DNA from: Paenibacillus_V sp046244365
Lineage (GTDB): Bacteria > Bacillota > Bacilli > Paenibacillales > NBRC-103111
Direction: 5' to 3'
Assembly: GCF_046244365.1 (NCBI RefSeq)
Contig: NZ_CP176395.1
Span: forward strand, 3,844,001-3,908,000
Length of the DNA stretch: 64,000 nucleotides
Shown here: positions 42,476 to 51,378 of the stretch, one piece after another
How positions within the stretch are numbered: the first letter of the stretch is position 1
Layout: each line of letters begins with the position of its first letter
Notes under the pieces: generated by a model
What the model was told of the DNA's origin: nothing
Databases searched by the model: none
The model's input: only the letters and a program-made list of their open reading frames with translations
Translations under genes and position numbers: made by a program

Positions 42476-43000
42476 GTGGGAAAAAATAGAAAGTGGATCC
42501 AGATTACCATTTTGCTTGCCATCGTGGTCATTGGCGCTTGGACGATTGCCGGAAATTTGTTCAACGAGGACAAAATTCCGAAGGCCGGCGACGAGGCTCC
42601 AGGATTCAAATTGGCCGGTTTGGACGGACAAACGCATAAGCTTTCCGATTACGAAGGCAAAGGCGTGATTGTCAATTTCTGGGGCTCCTACTGCGAGCCG
42701 TGCCGGAACGAGATGCCAGCGCTGCAACGCCAATCGGAGAAATGGGCTGCAACGGGGCTCACTGTGCTTGGCCTCAATGTGGCTGAGAACAAAATTACGG
42801 CACAGGGCTATGTGGACCAGGTGAAGGTGAAATTCCCGATCTTGCTCGACCAGTCGGAGGAAATTCGCAGAAAATACGGCGTTATCCAGTATCCGACAAC
42901 CTTTTTCATCAAGCCGGACGGCAAGGTTCATACGATTAAAGTAGGCGAAATGACGGAATCGTACATTGATCAGACGATCACCGCCATGCTCGGTAAGTGA
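42476..43000 (+). CDS. resA: Thiol-disulfide oxidoreductase ResA
   Basis: A 174-aa membrane-anchored, outward-facing thioredoxin-like protein that reduces apocytochrome c cysteines before haem attachment. N-terminal helix about 7-26. The redox pair is Cys73-Glu-Pro-Cys76 (SYCEPC), the CEPC signature of ResA. PTTFFIKPDG carries the cis-proline. The GTG at 42476 follows AAGGTGA and gives the family start. A TATAAT at 42424-42429 could be the -10 of the res operon, though its -35 is weak. Confidence 0.93.
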   Translation: MGKNRKWIQITILLAIVVIGAWTIAGNLFNEDKIPKAGDEAPGFKLAGLDGQTHKLSDYEGKGVIVNFWGSYCEPCRNEMPALQRQSEKWAATGLTVLGLNVAENKITAQGYVDQVKVKFPILLDQSEEIRRKYGVIQYPTTFFIKPDGKVHTIKVGEMTESYIDQTITAMLGK

Positions 43001-43014
43001 CGGGAGGGTACACA

Positions 43015-44673
43015 TTGTTTCAGAACACCAAATGCGAATGCGGACATCAGAACCCGGTCGGCACCGTGCTTTGCGAGTCGTGTGGCAAGCCGCTGTTGGA
43101 GGATGATGGAACGGCGCCTCTTGAAATGCGTTACGATGGCATGGCAAGACGCTCGCAGAAGCATAATCCGAACGTGATCGACAAAGTGTGGAACTTCTTT
43201 TCCTCCGTTAAAATCGCCGTCTATCTGATTATCATTACGCTTGTCGCTTCTGCGCTCGGCACGGTTTACCCGCAGGAAAATACGTTCATCAACACCGATT
43301 TCTCCGTTTACTACAAGGACACGTACGGCACCTGGGGCCATCTTTATTATTTGCTCGGACTCTCGCATACGTTCGAATCGTGGTGGTTCATCACGCTGCT
43401 CTTCATGATCGGCACATCGCTCGTCATCTGCAGCTTGGACCGTGTGCTTCCTCTCTACAAAGCGCTGAACAAACAGCAAATCCGCAAGCATCTAAGCTTC
43501 ATTATGCGGCAAAAGGTGTCCTATCAAACGGATCTTGGAGAAACGGATCATCAGGCTTGGATCGAACAAGTGTCCAAAAAGCTGCAAAAGCGCCATTACC
43601 GCGTACATACGGACGGAACCGCGCTGCTCGCCGAGAAGTACAGGTTCAGCCGTTGGGGGCCTTATATTAACCATATCGGGCTCATCGTTTTTTTGCTAGC
43701 CGTTCTGGCAAGGAGTATCCCGGGCTGGCATATGGACCAATACATGGGCTTTTTGGAAGGCCGTGTCGTCAAAATACCGGAAACGCCTTATTATTTGAAG
43801 AATGACCGGTTTACGGTCGAGTATTACACGGAAGAAGAAATGTCGGAGGATTTCAAAAAACGCGATACGTCCGTGCCGAAAATATACGAAACGCAAGCGA
43901 TTTTGTATACCTGCACAGCCGACTGCGACGACCCGAGCAAGAAGCCCCAGCTCGAGGAAGTGCACAGGCAAAACATTATCGTCAATAAACCTTTTGAATA
44001 CAAAGGGCTTCTGGCGTATCAGTTCGATTATAAGGAAACGCCGATGCTGCTTGCCGCTACGCCCAAACTCAAAAACAAACAAACGGGCGAAGTGTACGGC
44101 GAGTTCGAACTCGATATGTTCAATCCGCAGCCTTCGTATCAGGCGGGACCGTACAAGCTTGACGTTAAGGGGTATTTCCCGGATTTCGGGCTTGACGATA
44201 AAGGATTGCCGATGACCAAGACGAAGGATCCGAACGCACCGGCGTTCATTTTCTCGATTACCGGTCCCGAGCTTGCCAAGGAAGGCGAACTGTTCATGTA
44301 CTTTCCGAAGCAGATCGACAAAGAAACGTTCCGCCAGAACGATATTAACGGCGCGATCGGCACGAAGCTCGACATTGCGGTAGGCACGATGGATGACGTC
44401 AAAATCGCGGCTTACACGAGCTACCTGAATATCAGGAAAGACCGCGCCATGCCGTATATTTGGATCGGCGCGACCATCTCTATGATCGGATTATTGATGG
44501 GCACCTACTGGCAGCACCGCCGCGTCTGGATTCGCATCGATAACGGCCGGATGTCGATCGGAGCGCATACGAATAAAAACTGGTTCGGTATCCGCAAAGA
44601 GGTTGCCGACAGTTTGAAGCAGACAGGTATCGCGGTTGACTTGAAGCAACTGGCGGAAAAAGGAGGAAGCTAG
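43015..44673 (+). CDS. resB: Cytochrome c biogenesis protein ResB
   Basis: A 552-aa membrane protein that with ResC forms the system II haem delivery and ligation complex. The N-terminus has a zinc-ribbon-like set Cys7, Cys9, Cys20, Cys23. Helices follow near 60-85 (VKIAVYLIIITLVASALGTVYPQ, cited in part), 115-140 and 215-235. A large extracytoplasmic domain is closed by a last helix near 485-505. TTG 43015 has GGGAGGG 6 bases before it. The GTG at 42997 overlaps the resA stop and has no site. Confidence 0.93.
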   Translation: MFQNTKCECGHQNPVGTVLCESCGKPLLEDDGTAPLEMRYDGMARRSQKHNPNVIDKVWNFFSSVKIAVYLIIITLVASALGTVYPQENTFINTDFSVYYKDTYGTWGHLYYLLGLSHTFESWWFITLLFMIGTSLVICSLDRVLPLYKALNKQQIRKHLSFIMRQKVSYQTDLGETDHQAWIEQVSKKLQKRHYRVHTDGTALLAEKYRFSRWGPYINHIGLIVFLLAVLARSIPGWHMDQYMGFLEGRVVKIPETPYYLKNDRFTVEYYTEEEMSEDFKKRDTSVPKIYETQAILYTCTADCDDPSKKPQLEEVHRQNIIVNKPFEYKGLLAYQFDYKETPMLLAATPKLKNKQTGEVYGEFELDMFNPQPSYQAGPYKLDVKGYFPDFGLDDKGLPMTKTKDPNAPAFIFSITGPELAKEGELFMYFPKQIDKETFRQNDINGAIGTKLDIAVGTMDDVKIAAYTSYLNIRKDRAMPYIWIGATISMIGLLMGTYWQHRRVWIRIDNGRMSIGAHTNKNWFGIRKEVADSLKQTGIAVDLKQLAEKGGS

Positions 44674-44675
44674 TC

Positions 44676-45947
44676 TTGACGATCTTCAATGATTTGATGG
44701 ACGCCGTCAGCGCGTACAATGACACGTTCTTTACGTTAACGTTCTTGTTGTATTGCCTGGGGTTTATGTTATTTGTAATCGCCGTCGCAGGGAAGAAATG
44801 GAGCGGAACCAATCCTGAGGCGCATATGAAGCGGTGGGGAAGAATCGCTTTCATCACCACGGTAGCCGGTTTTGTCAGCCATCTGTTGTTTTTCTTTACG
44901 CGATGGTATTTAGCCGGGCACATTCCGACGAGCAACATGTTTGAGTTCATGACCTTCCTCGGCATGATGATTATTTTTGCTTATATCATTGTGTATCTGA
45001 TATACCGCACGCTTGTCATCGGAATATTCGCGCTGCCGATCGGAGTCATCATACTCGCGTATGCCGCTGTTTTTCCGCAGGACGTACAGCCGCTCATCCC
45101 GGCTCTGCAAAGCTATTGGCTCAAAATTCACGTCACTACGGCTGCGACCGGAGAAGCTTTCTTCGCGGTCGGCTTTGCAGGCGGTCTGATGCACCTGCTG
45201 CGGACGATCGATTTTACGGGTACTTCGAAATCGTCCCGCAGAGAACAGCGTGGAGTCGAGTTTACGATCTTTTTCATGATTATGATCCTTGCATTCGTCG
45301 CCGCCGTTTTCGCATTCAACGGGGCAGGATACAAGGCGCGCTTCACCGTCGATGTGACGCAAACGGATAAATCCGGCGTCGAGCAAACGATCGCGAGAGA
45401 GACGGTTTACGTGCTGCCGCCGCTTATTAAACCTCACGGCTCGACTCAGCTGGAGATGACGCCATTCCTCGGAATGGAAGAACCGCCTTTCGAGGCGCCG
45501 TCCTGGCTCGCCGCTCGGAAGACGAATACCGTCATTTGGACGATTGTCGCCGGTTTCCTGTTGTACGGACTGCTTCGCTTGATCGTTCGCAAGCCGCTCA
45601 GCCGGGCGATCAGCCCGGTGCTGAACGGGATCGATGCCGAAGACCTCGACGAGATCAGCTACCGTGCGATCGTTATCGGTTACCCGATCTTTACGCTGGG
45701 TGCCCTTATCTTCGCGATGATATGGGCGCATGAAGCGTGGGGCCGGTTCTGGGGCTGGGATCCGAAGGAAGTATGGGCGCTTATCACCTGGCTCTTCTAT
45801 GCCGCCTATCTTCACCTGCGGTTGTCGAAAGGCTGGATGGGCAAGCGGTCGTCATGGTTGTCGGTTCTAGGGTTCCTCGTCGTCATGTTTACGCTGATCG
45901 GCGTTAACCTGGTTATCGCGGGCCTGCATTCTTACGCAGGAGTTTAA
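44676..45947 (+). CDS. resC: Cytochrome c biogenesis protein ResC (CcsA family)
   Basis: A 423-aa membrane protein with about eight helices and the tryptophan-rich haem-handling motif HEAWGRFWGWDPKEVWALIT near the C-terminal third. Conserved haem-ligand His residues lie in extracytoplasmic loops. It works with ResB. The start is TTG 44676, two bases after the resB stop, with AGGAGG at 9 bases spacing. resB, resC and resA all use non-ATG starts. Confidence 0.92.
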   Translation: MTIFNDLMDAVSAYNDTFFTLTFLLYCLGFMLFVIAVAGKKWSGTNPEAHMKRWGRIAFITTVAGFVSHLLFFFTRWYLAGHIPTSNMFEFMTFLGMMIIFAYIIVYLIYRTLVIGIFALPIGVIILAYAAVFPQDVQPLIPALQSYWLKIHVTTAATGEAFFAVGFAGGLMHLLRTIDFTGTSKSSRREQRGVEFTIFFMIMILAFVAAVFAFNGAGYKARFTVDVTQTDKSGVEQTIARETVYVLPPLIKPHGSTQLEMTPFLGMEEPPFEAPSWLAARKTNTVIWTIVAGFLLYGLLRLIVRKPLSRAISPVLNGIDAEDLDEISYRAIVIGYPIFTLGALIFAMIWAHEAWGRFWGWDPKEVWALITWLFYAAYLHLRLSKGWMGKRSSWLSVLGFLVVMFTLIGVNLVIAGLHSYAGV

Positions 45948-46096
45948 GGTTTTTGCAGGAATCAGCGTGGTGATTGTCGAAAAATGTAAGTAGCCATTCA
46001 TGCAGGCCTGCCGGTACATGGCGGCGATTAGCGCCGTTGCCGGCGGGCTTGCGGTTAAAAGAAGGGTTTTCAGATAGAGATGGGAGGCTGCATGCG

Positions 46097-46813
46097 ATGA
46101 CGGAAATGAAAGCGAACATTTTGATCGTCGATGACGAAGAACGGATTCGGCGGCTGCTTAGAATGTATCTCGAGAAAGAAGGTTTCGTGATTGACGAAGC
46201 CGAGGACGGCGAATCCGCGCTGAGAAAAGCGGTCGAACGCGACTTCGATCTCATTCTGCTCGATTTGATGCTGCCGGGCATCGACGGCATAGAAGTATGT
46301 ACCCGCCTTCGCCAGCAAAAGGCGACGCCGGTCATTATGCTGACCGCCAAAGGCGAGGAAGCGAATCGCGTAAGCGGCTTTGAGGTAGGTGCCGACGATT
46401 ACGTCGTCAAGCCGTTCAGTCCGCGCGAGGTTATTTACCGGGTGAAGGCGATTCTGCGCCGCTCGTCGGCTACGGCTTACTTGGTGAAGGACGTAAGCTC
46501 GAGCAACAACATCGTGTTTCCTCATCTCGTGATCGAGCACGATGCGCACCGGGTAACGGCCGGAGGACAGGAAATCGCGCTCACGCCGAAAGAATACGAG
46601 CTGCTGCATTATTTGGCGATTACGCCGGATAAAGTGTTTTCGCGCGAGGAATTGCTCAAGGACGTATGGAATTACGAGTTTTTCGGCGATTTGCGCACAG
46701 TCGATACGCATGTGAAGCGTCTGCGGGAGAAGCTGAACAAAGTATCGCCTGATGCGGCCGCGATGATTACGACCGTCTGGGGCGTCGGCTATAAGTTAGA
46801 GGTGCCGAAATAG
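46097..46813 (+). CDS. resD: Response regulator ResD
   Basis: A 238-aa OmpR-family response regulator. The receiver domain has the phosphorylated Asp56 (LILLDLMLPG) and Lys in VVKPFSPRE. The C-terminal winged helix (about 140-235) includes ALTPKEYELLHYLA and RTVDTHVKRLREKL. In Bacillus, ResD activates respiration and fermentation genes under oxygen limitation. GGGAGG lies 9 bases before ATG 46097. Its stop overlaps the resE GTG. Confidence 0.93.
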   Translation: MTEMKANILIVDDEERIRRLLRMYLEKEGFVIDEAEDGESALRKAVERDFDLILLDLMLPGIDGIEVCTRLRQQKATPVIMLTAKGEEANRVSGFEVGADDYVVKPFSPREVIYRVKAILRRSSATAYLVKDVSSSNNIVFPHLVIEHDAHRVTAGGQEIALTPKEYELLHYLAITPDKVFSREELLKDVWNYEFFGDLRTVDTHVKRLREKLNKVSPDAAAMITTVWGVGYKLEVPK

Positions 46814-48624
46814 TGTTTATATTCCGAAGCGTAGTAGGCAAGCTGTGGATGACCATCATTGGGCTAGTTGCCGTAGTGCTGATCATACTCGGCTTGTTTT
46901 TATTTAAGTACATCGACACCAGCTTCCCGCGCGAGCATGAACAGGAGCAGTCACTATCCCGCCTTGCCGGGGAAATTTCGAAGGAAGCGTACCGGCATAT
47001 CGGTACGGGCGGCGATACGAAGGAAGCGTACGTCGAATCGATGAACGAGCTGCTTGTCGCCCAGGAAACGGGGATGGCGCTTGTCGATCGTAAAGCGGTC
47101 GATACGGGGATGCCGATTTCCTTCGGCGGACAAACGATCGGCATTTTGGACGATATCATTCATCAGTCGGATCTTCAAGTCGTGTTCGCGACCGGCAAAG
47201 CGGTAAGCAAATCGTTCGGCGATTACTTCGCCGTCATCGTGCCGCTGCAAGACGCCTCGAAGGCCGAAACGATCGGCGCGATCGTCGTGTACCAGTCGAA
47301 AAAGTCGGTAGAGGATACGCAGCTGTATGTCAAAAAACTGTTTGCGCTCGTCTCCTTCATCGGATTTTTGCTCACGACCTTTTTTGCTTTCTTCCTGATT
47401 ACGCGGATTACGAGGCCGCTTGTGCAGCTGAAGCAAGCAGCGGTGGAAATCACCCAAGGGGAATACGGCATCCGCGTAGCGCCGCTAACGAGCGATGAAA
47501 TCGGGGAGCTTACGAATACGTTCAATCATATGGGCGAGAGGCTGGAGCAAACGGTCAAAGCGCTCAACCACGAAACGGAAAATTTAAGCAGCGTGCTTAG
47601 AAGCATGGCCGATGCAGTCATTTCGTTCGATGCGGTCGGCAACATCGCGTTTACGAATCCGCAGGGGGAAGCTCTGCTGGAGGAATGGCGGGCTATTCAG
47701 TGGGATGATGTGGAGGGGGAAGGCAAGCAGGTTCCGGAACCTCTTCTGCAGCTGTTCGAGAGCGTGGCTCAAGCGACCAGGCAAATAACGACGAAGCTGC
47801 ACGTTCAGAACGGGGTATGGTCGGTTACGATGGCTCCGCTCTATTCGCAGGAGGCCGTACGGGGCGCCGTTGCCGTTCTTCGCGACGTCACGGAAGAACA
47901 CCGGCTGGACAAGCTCCGCAAGGACTTCGTCGCCAACGTTTCGCATGAGCTGCGTACGCCGCTATCTATGCTCCAGGGCTACAGCGAGGCGCTGCTTGAC
48001 GACATAGCCGCTACGCCGGAAGAGCGGCAGGAGCTCGTACAGGTCATTCATGACGAGTCTCTGCGAATGGGGAGACTGGTGCGCGATTTGCTCGATCTGG
48101 CGCGGATGGAAGCGGGACATATGGAAATGACATTCCGCGAAACCGACTTGGACGGCCTGCTCAAGCGGGTGTACCGCAAATTTTCCGTACTCAGCAAGGA
48201 AAGGGAAATTAAGCTGAATGCCGATTTCCGCGTCCCGAATGCGACGCTCCTGCGGGCGGACGAGGACAGGCTCGAGCAGGTGCTGACGAATCTGATGGAC
48301 AATGCGATCCGCCATACGCCTCCCGGAGCCGAAATCACGATGCGAACGTTTACGGTGCTCGTCAAAGGGAAGCGCTGCATTCAAATCGATATGGAAGACC
48401 AGGGGGAAGGGATTCCTCCCGACGATCTGCCGTATATATTTGAACGTTTCTACAAAGCGGACAAAGCGCGGACGCGCGGCTCATCAGGCTCAGGCGGGAC
48501 CGGGATCGGACTCGCCATCGTGAAAAACATCGTAGAATCGCATCAGGGCACGATACAAGTAAAAAGCACGCTGGGCAAAGGGACGATATTCTCGATCATG
48601 CTCCCGACGGAGATAAAAGGATGA
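46813..48624 (+). CDS. resE: Sensor histidine kinase ResE
   Basis: A 603-aa sensor kinase. Helix 1 (about 13-32), an extracytoplasmic domain, helix 2 (about 175-200), HAMP (about 200-250), a PAS-like region (about 260-365), HisKA with His378 in NVSHELRTPLSMLQG, and a GHKL ATPase domain (about 490-603, MDNAIRHTPPGAEI, DQGEGIPPDDLPYIFERF, GGTGIGLAI). The GTG start overlaps the resD stop (TAGTG). The partner is ResD. Confidence 0.94.
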   Translation: MFIFRSVVGKLWMTIIGLVAVVLIILGLFLFKYIDTSFPREHEQEQSLSRLAGEISKEAYRHIGTGGDTKEAYVESMNELLVAQETGMALVDRKAVDTGMPISFGGQTIGILDDIIHQSDLQVVFATGKAVSKSFGDYFAVIVPLQDASKAETIGAIVVYQSKKSVEDTQLYVKKLFALVSFIGFLLTTFFAFFLITRITRPLVQLKQAAVEITQGEYGIRVAPLTSDEIGELTNTFNHMGERLEQTVKALNHETENLSSVLRSMADAVISFDAVGNIAFTNPQGEALLEEWRAIQWDDVEGEGKQVPEPLLQLFESVAQATRQITTKLHVQNGVWSVTMAPLYSQEAVRGAVAVLRDVTEEHRLDKLRKDFVANVSHELRTPLSMLQGYSEALLDDIAATPEERQELVQVIHDESLRMGRLVRDLLDLARMEAGHMEMTFRETDLDGLLKRVYRKFSVLSKEREIKLNADFRVPNATLLRADEDRLEQVLTNLMDNAIRHTPPGAEITMRTFTVLVKGKRCIQIDMEDQGEGIPPDDLPYIFERFYKADKARTRGSSGSGGTGIGLAIVKNIVESHQGTIQVKSTLGKGTIFSIMLPTEIKG

Positions 48625-48670
48625 AGAACGGCGGCCAAGGAAATAGGGTTCCGTAAGCCTTTCGGTATGA

Positions 48671-48723
48671 AAAAAGAAGCTATCCTTTCGGGCAGAGCAA
48701 TCTGCCGGAAGGATAGCTTCTTT
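48671..48723. terminator. Terminator after resE, also facing serA
   Basis: AAAGAAGCTATCC-TTTC-GGGCAGA pairs with TCTGCC-GGAA-GGATAGCTTCTTT across a short GCAA loop. A and T tracts on both sides allow action in either direction. Confidence 0.9.
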
Positions 48724-48827
48724 AGTCTTTATAGACGGAACCGCCTGGCGATTCCGTCACTTTGTGAGGTTATTTGTAGAAATGTCGAGGAAAATCTTGT
48801 TGCCCGTGGAACATCGAGCCCGCCGTA

Positions 48828-50414
48828 TTACAGCGCAAGTTCCTTCACGTGCATGATTTCCGGCAGCTTGGTCAGCTCTGCAAGCACGGCGTCGGTCGCA
48901 TGATTGTCGATCGTCAGCATCATAATTGCCGAGCCCCCGACCACTTTCCGTCCGACCTGCATCGATGCGATGTTGACGTTGTTGCTGCCGAGCAGCGTTC
49001 CCACGCGTCCGATAATACCCGGTTTATCATTGTGCGAGATAAGCAGCAGGGTGCCTTCCGGCGCAATGTCGACCGGATATTGGTCGATCTGCACGATCCG
49101 CTCGCCGTAGCCGGAAAGCAGCGTGCCGGAGAGGGTGCGGTCGCCGTTTTTCGTTTTGAGCGTTACCGTAACGAGGTTCGTAAACGTTTGAGCCGCCGAC
49201 GACTTCTGAACGACGACGTTAACGTCGCGGTTTTTGGCCAGATGCATCGCGTTAACGATATTGACTTCGCCTGCCAGATGGTTGGACAGTACGCCTTTTA
49301 CAATGTAACGGGTAAGCGGCGATACGTCGACGTCGACAAGCTCGCCGGAATAGCTGACGTTAATTTCTTTGACAGCGCCGTCCGCGATTTGACCGGCAAA
49401 CCGGCCGAGCTTCTCGCCGAGATTGAAATACGGCTGCAGGATGTTCAGCACGCTTGCCGGTACCGGAGGCATATTGACCGCGTTTTTGAACGGCTCGTCG
49501 CGCAAAATATGAAGTACTTCCTCGGAAACGTCGATGGCGACATTTTCTTGAGCTTCGACGGTCGAAGCGCCAAGGTGAGGCGTTACGATAATTTTCGGGT
49601 TGTTCAGGAAAGGGTGATCCGGCGCCGGCGGTTCCTCGACGAATACGTCGAATGCCGCACCGGCAACGATGCCGCCGTCGATCGCGTCAACGAGCGCTTT
49701 CTCGTCGACGATACCGCCGCGGGCGCAGTTGATGATGCGCACGCCTTGTTTCATAATCGCAAACTGGTCTTTACCGATAATACCGCGCGTTTCATTCGTC
49801 AGCGGCGTATGAACGGTAATGAAATCGGCTTGCGCCGCGATTTCGTTGACGGTCCCCAGCTTAACGCCCATTTTCTCGGCGCGCTCCTCGGACAGGAACG
49901 GATCGTAGCCGATTACGTTCATGCCGAAAGCTTTGGCGCGCTTGGCGACTTCTCCGCCGATCCGGCCCATGCCGACGACGCCCAGCGTCTTGTTGCGAAG
50001 CTCGACGCCGACGAACGTTTTGCGGTCCCATTCGCCGCCGACGGTTTTCTTGTACGCCTGCGGAATTTGCCTGGCTACGGACATCATCATCGCGAACGTG
50101 AGCTCGCAAGTGGCGATCGTGTTGCCGTCCGGTGCATTGATGACGACGATTCCCCGTTTGGTGGCTGCTTCCAGATCGATGTTGTCGACGCCTACGCCGG
50201 CGCGGCCGACGACCTTCAGCTTTTTGCCGGCTTCCATGATGCGCTCGGTTACTTTCGTTTGGCTGCGAACGAGAAGGGCGTCATAATCGCCGATGATGGC
50301 AACGAGCTCGTCTTCGGAGAGGCCGGTCTTCTTGTCGACCGTGACATCCTCCGCGTCGTGAAGCTGTTGAATGCCCATGTCGCTGATCGGATCGGATACG
50401 AGTACTTTAAACAT
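48828..50414 (-). CDS. serA: D-3-phosphoglycerate dehydrogenase
   Basis: First enzyme of serine synthesis, 528 aa. It has the long form: a substrate and NAD-binding core (1-315, VGRAGVGVDNIDLEAATKRGI, GVVGMGRIGGEVAKRAKAFGM, INCARGGIVDE, the His of TPHLGAST), an intervening allosteric domain (about 320-450) and a C-terminal ACT domain (about 455-528, NDKPGIIGRVGTLLGSNNVNIASMQVGR). ATG 50414 follows AGGGGGA. It is controlled by the upstream T-box that reads serine tRNA charging. Confidence 0.95.
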   Translation of the reverse strand: MFKVLVSDPISDMGIQQLHDAEDVTVDKKTGLSEDELVAIIGDYDALLVRSQTKVTERIMEAGKKLKVVGRAGVGVDNIDLEAATKRGIVVINAPDGNTIATCELTFAMMMSVARQIPQAYKKTVGGEWDRKTFVGVELRNKTLGVVGMGRIGGEVAKRAKAFGMNVIGYDPFLSEERAEKMGVKLGTVNEIAAQADFITVHTPLTNETRGIIGKDQFAIMKQGVRIINCARGGIVDEKALVDAIDGGIVAGAAFDVFVEEPPAPDHPFLNNPKIIVTPHLGASTVEAQENVAIDVSEEVLHILRDEPFKNAVNMPPVPASVLNILQPYFNLGEKLGRFAGQIADGAVKEINVSYSGELVDVDVSPLTRYIVKGVLSNHLAGEVNIVNAMHLAKNRDVNVVVQKSSAAQTFTNLVTVTLKTKNGDRTLSGTLLSGYGERIVQIDQYPVDIAPEGTLLLISHNDKPGIIGRVGTLLGSNNVNIASMQVGRKVVGGSAIMMLTIDNHATDAVLAELTKLPEIMHVKELAL

Positions 50415-50446
50415 TTGGTTATTCCCCCTGTGCATAATGTTTGAAA

Positions 50447-50745
50447 ATAAAAAACTCCCGCTCTTCATACGGATTACGTATGAAGGGACGAGAGTTGATT
50501 TCGTGGTACCACCCTAATTCGCCGAACGCTTTCGCGAACAGCCTCATTGGTTTTTGCAAACCTGGAAAGGTAACGGTTTCCTGCCGACAGCGCCTATTGA
50601 ACGGAAGCTTTACTCGCAACTGTCGTTCAGCGCCATGACTCGGGAATGCTCCGCATCGATCAAACCGCCGGGTTCCACCAATAACCGGCTCTCTGTAGGT
50701 AATCCTTGATGCTTGGTTCCTTCATCGTCGTTTCTTGCTATCGTT
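50447..50745 (-). ncRNA. T-box leader (serine specifier AGC) of serA
   Basis: On the reverse strand, the T-box sequence AGGGTGGTACCACG lies at 50502-50515. It is followed by a strong terminator at 50450-50494, a long stem with CTTCATACG/CGTATGAAG ending in a T-run. The Stem I apex has AGAGAGCCGG and TGGTGGAACCCGG. Stem I flanks GCATC/GATGC and GGAA/TTCC enclose an internal loop whose 3' side reads GGAGCA, so the specifier codon is AGC (50648-50650), serine. Uncharged tRNA-Ser would allow read-through into serA. Confidence 0.93.
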
Positions 50746-50751
50746 TTTCAT

Positions 50752-50781
50752 AATTTATCACGATGGATTCAGGCATGTCAA
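50752..50781 (-). promoter_or_regulatory. Sigma-A promoter of the serA leader
   Basis: On the reverse strand TTGACA (50776-50781) and TAAATT (50752-50757) with an 18-base spacer, ending just upstream of the T-box. Confidence 0.75.
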
Positions 50782-50922
50782 TAGACTACCGCCAAAATGT
50801 CACAATATTGTCTTTAATATGAGCGAAGGCGTCGGCATCTATACGAGCGTGAACGCTTCACTTTTGTTGCGATTATTGCTATTCTTCAAGTAAAGAAAAT
50901 GATCGAGGGGGAGGACGGAGCA

Positions 50923-51240
50923 ATGAAACAGATCGATCCCGAACAGCTGCTTGCGCTGATGGCGGACGGCTCGCTCGATGAGGCGCAGCTGGTGGACGTC
51001 AGAGAGCAAGAAGAATGGGACTACTACCATCTGGGGGAGGCCGAGCTGATCCCGATGCAGACGATACCCGGCAGGCTTGGCGAAATCGCCCGCGACAAGC
51101 CGGTATACGTCATTTGCGCTCACGGCGTCCGGAGTATGATGGTGTGCCGCTTTTTGGAAGAGAACAGTGTCGGCGACGTTATCAATGTGAATGGCGGCAT
51201 GGCGGCGGTAGCAAGCTTGAGAGGTTTTCAATACGATTGA
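50923..51240 (+). CDS. Rhodanese-like domain protein
   Basis: A 105-aa single rhodanese domain. DVREQEEWDYYHLGEAELIP and the active-site loop ICAHGVRSM with Cys65 show it is probably active as a sulfurtransferase, passing sulfane sulfur. Cytoplasmic, no signal. GGAGGACGGAG precedes ATG 50923. It stands alone between the serA leader and the next convergent gene. Acceptor unknown. Confidence 0.85.
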   Translation: MKQIDPEQLLALMADGSLDEAQLVDVREQEEWDYYHLGEAELIPMQTIPGRLGEIARDKPVYVICAHGVRSMMVCRFLEENSVGDVINVNGGMAAVASLRGFQYD

Positions 51241-51378
51241 TTGTCGCCGGAAACCGTTAGGACGACAAGGTACACCAAAAACCTCCATGCGCTTAACAGC
51301 GGTGGAGGTTTTTGCTTTACTATGATGACAGGCTGGATCCGGCGACGCAAATTAGGTGGTGCGTCTGGCAGCACCCGA

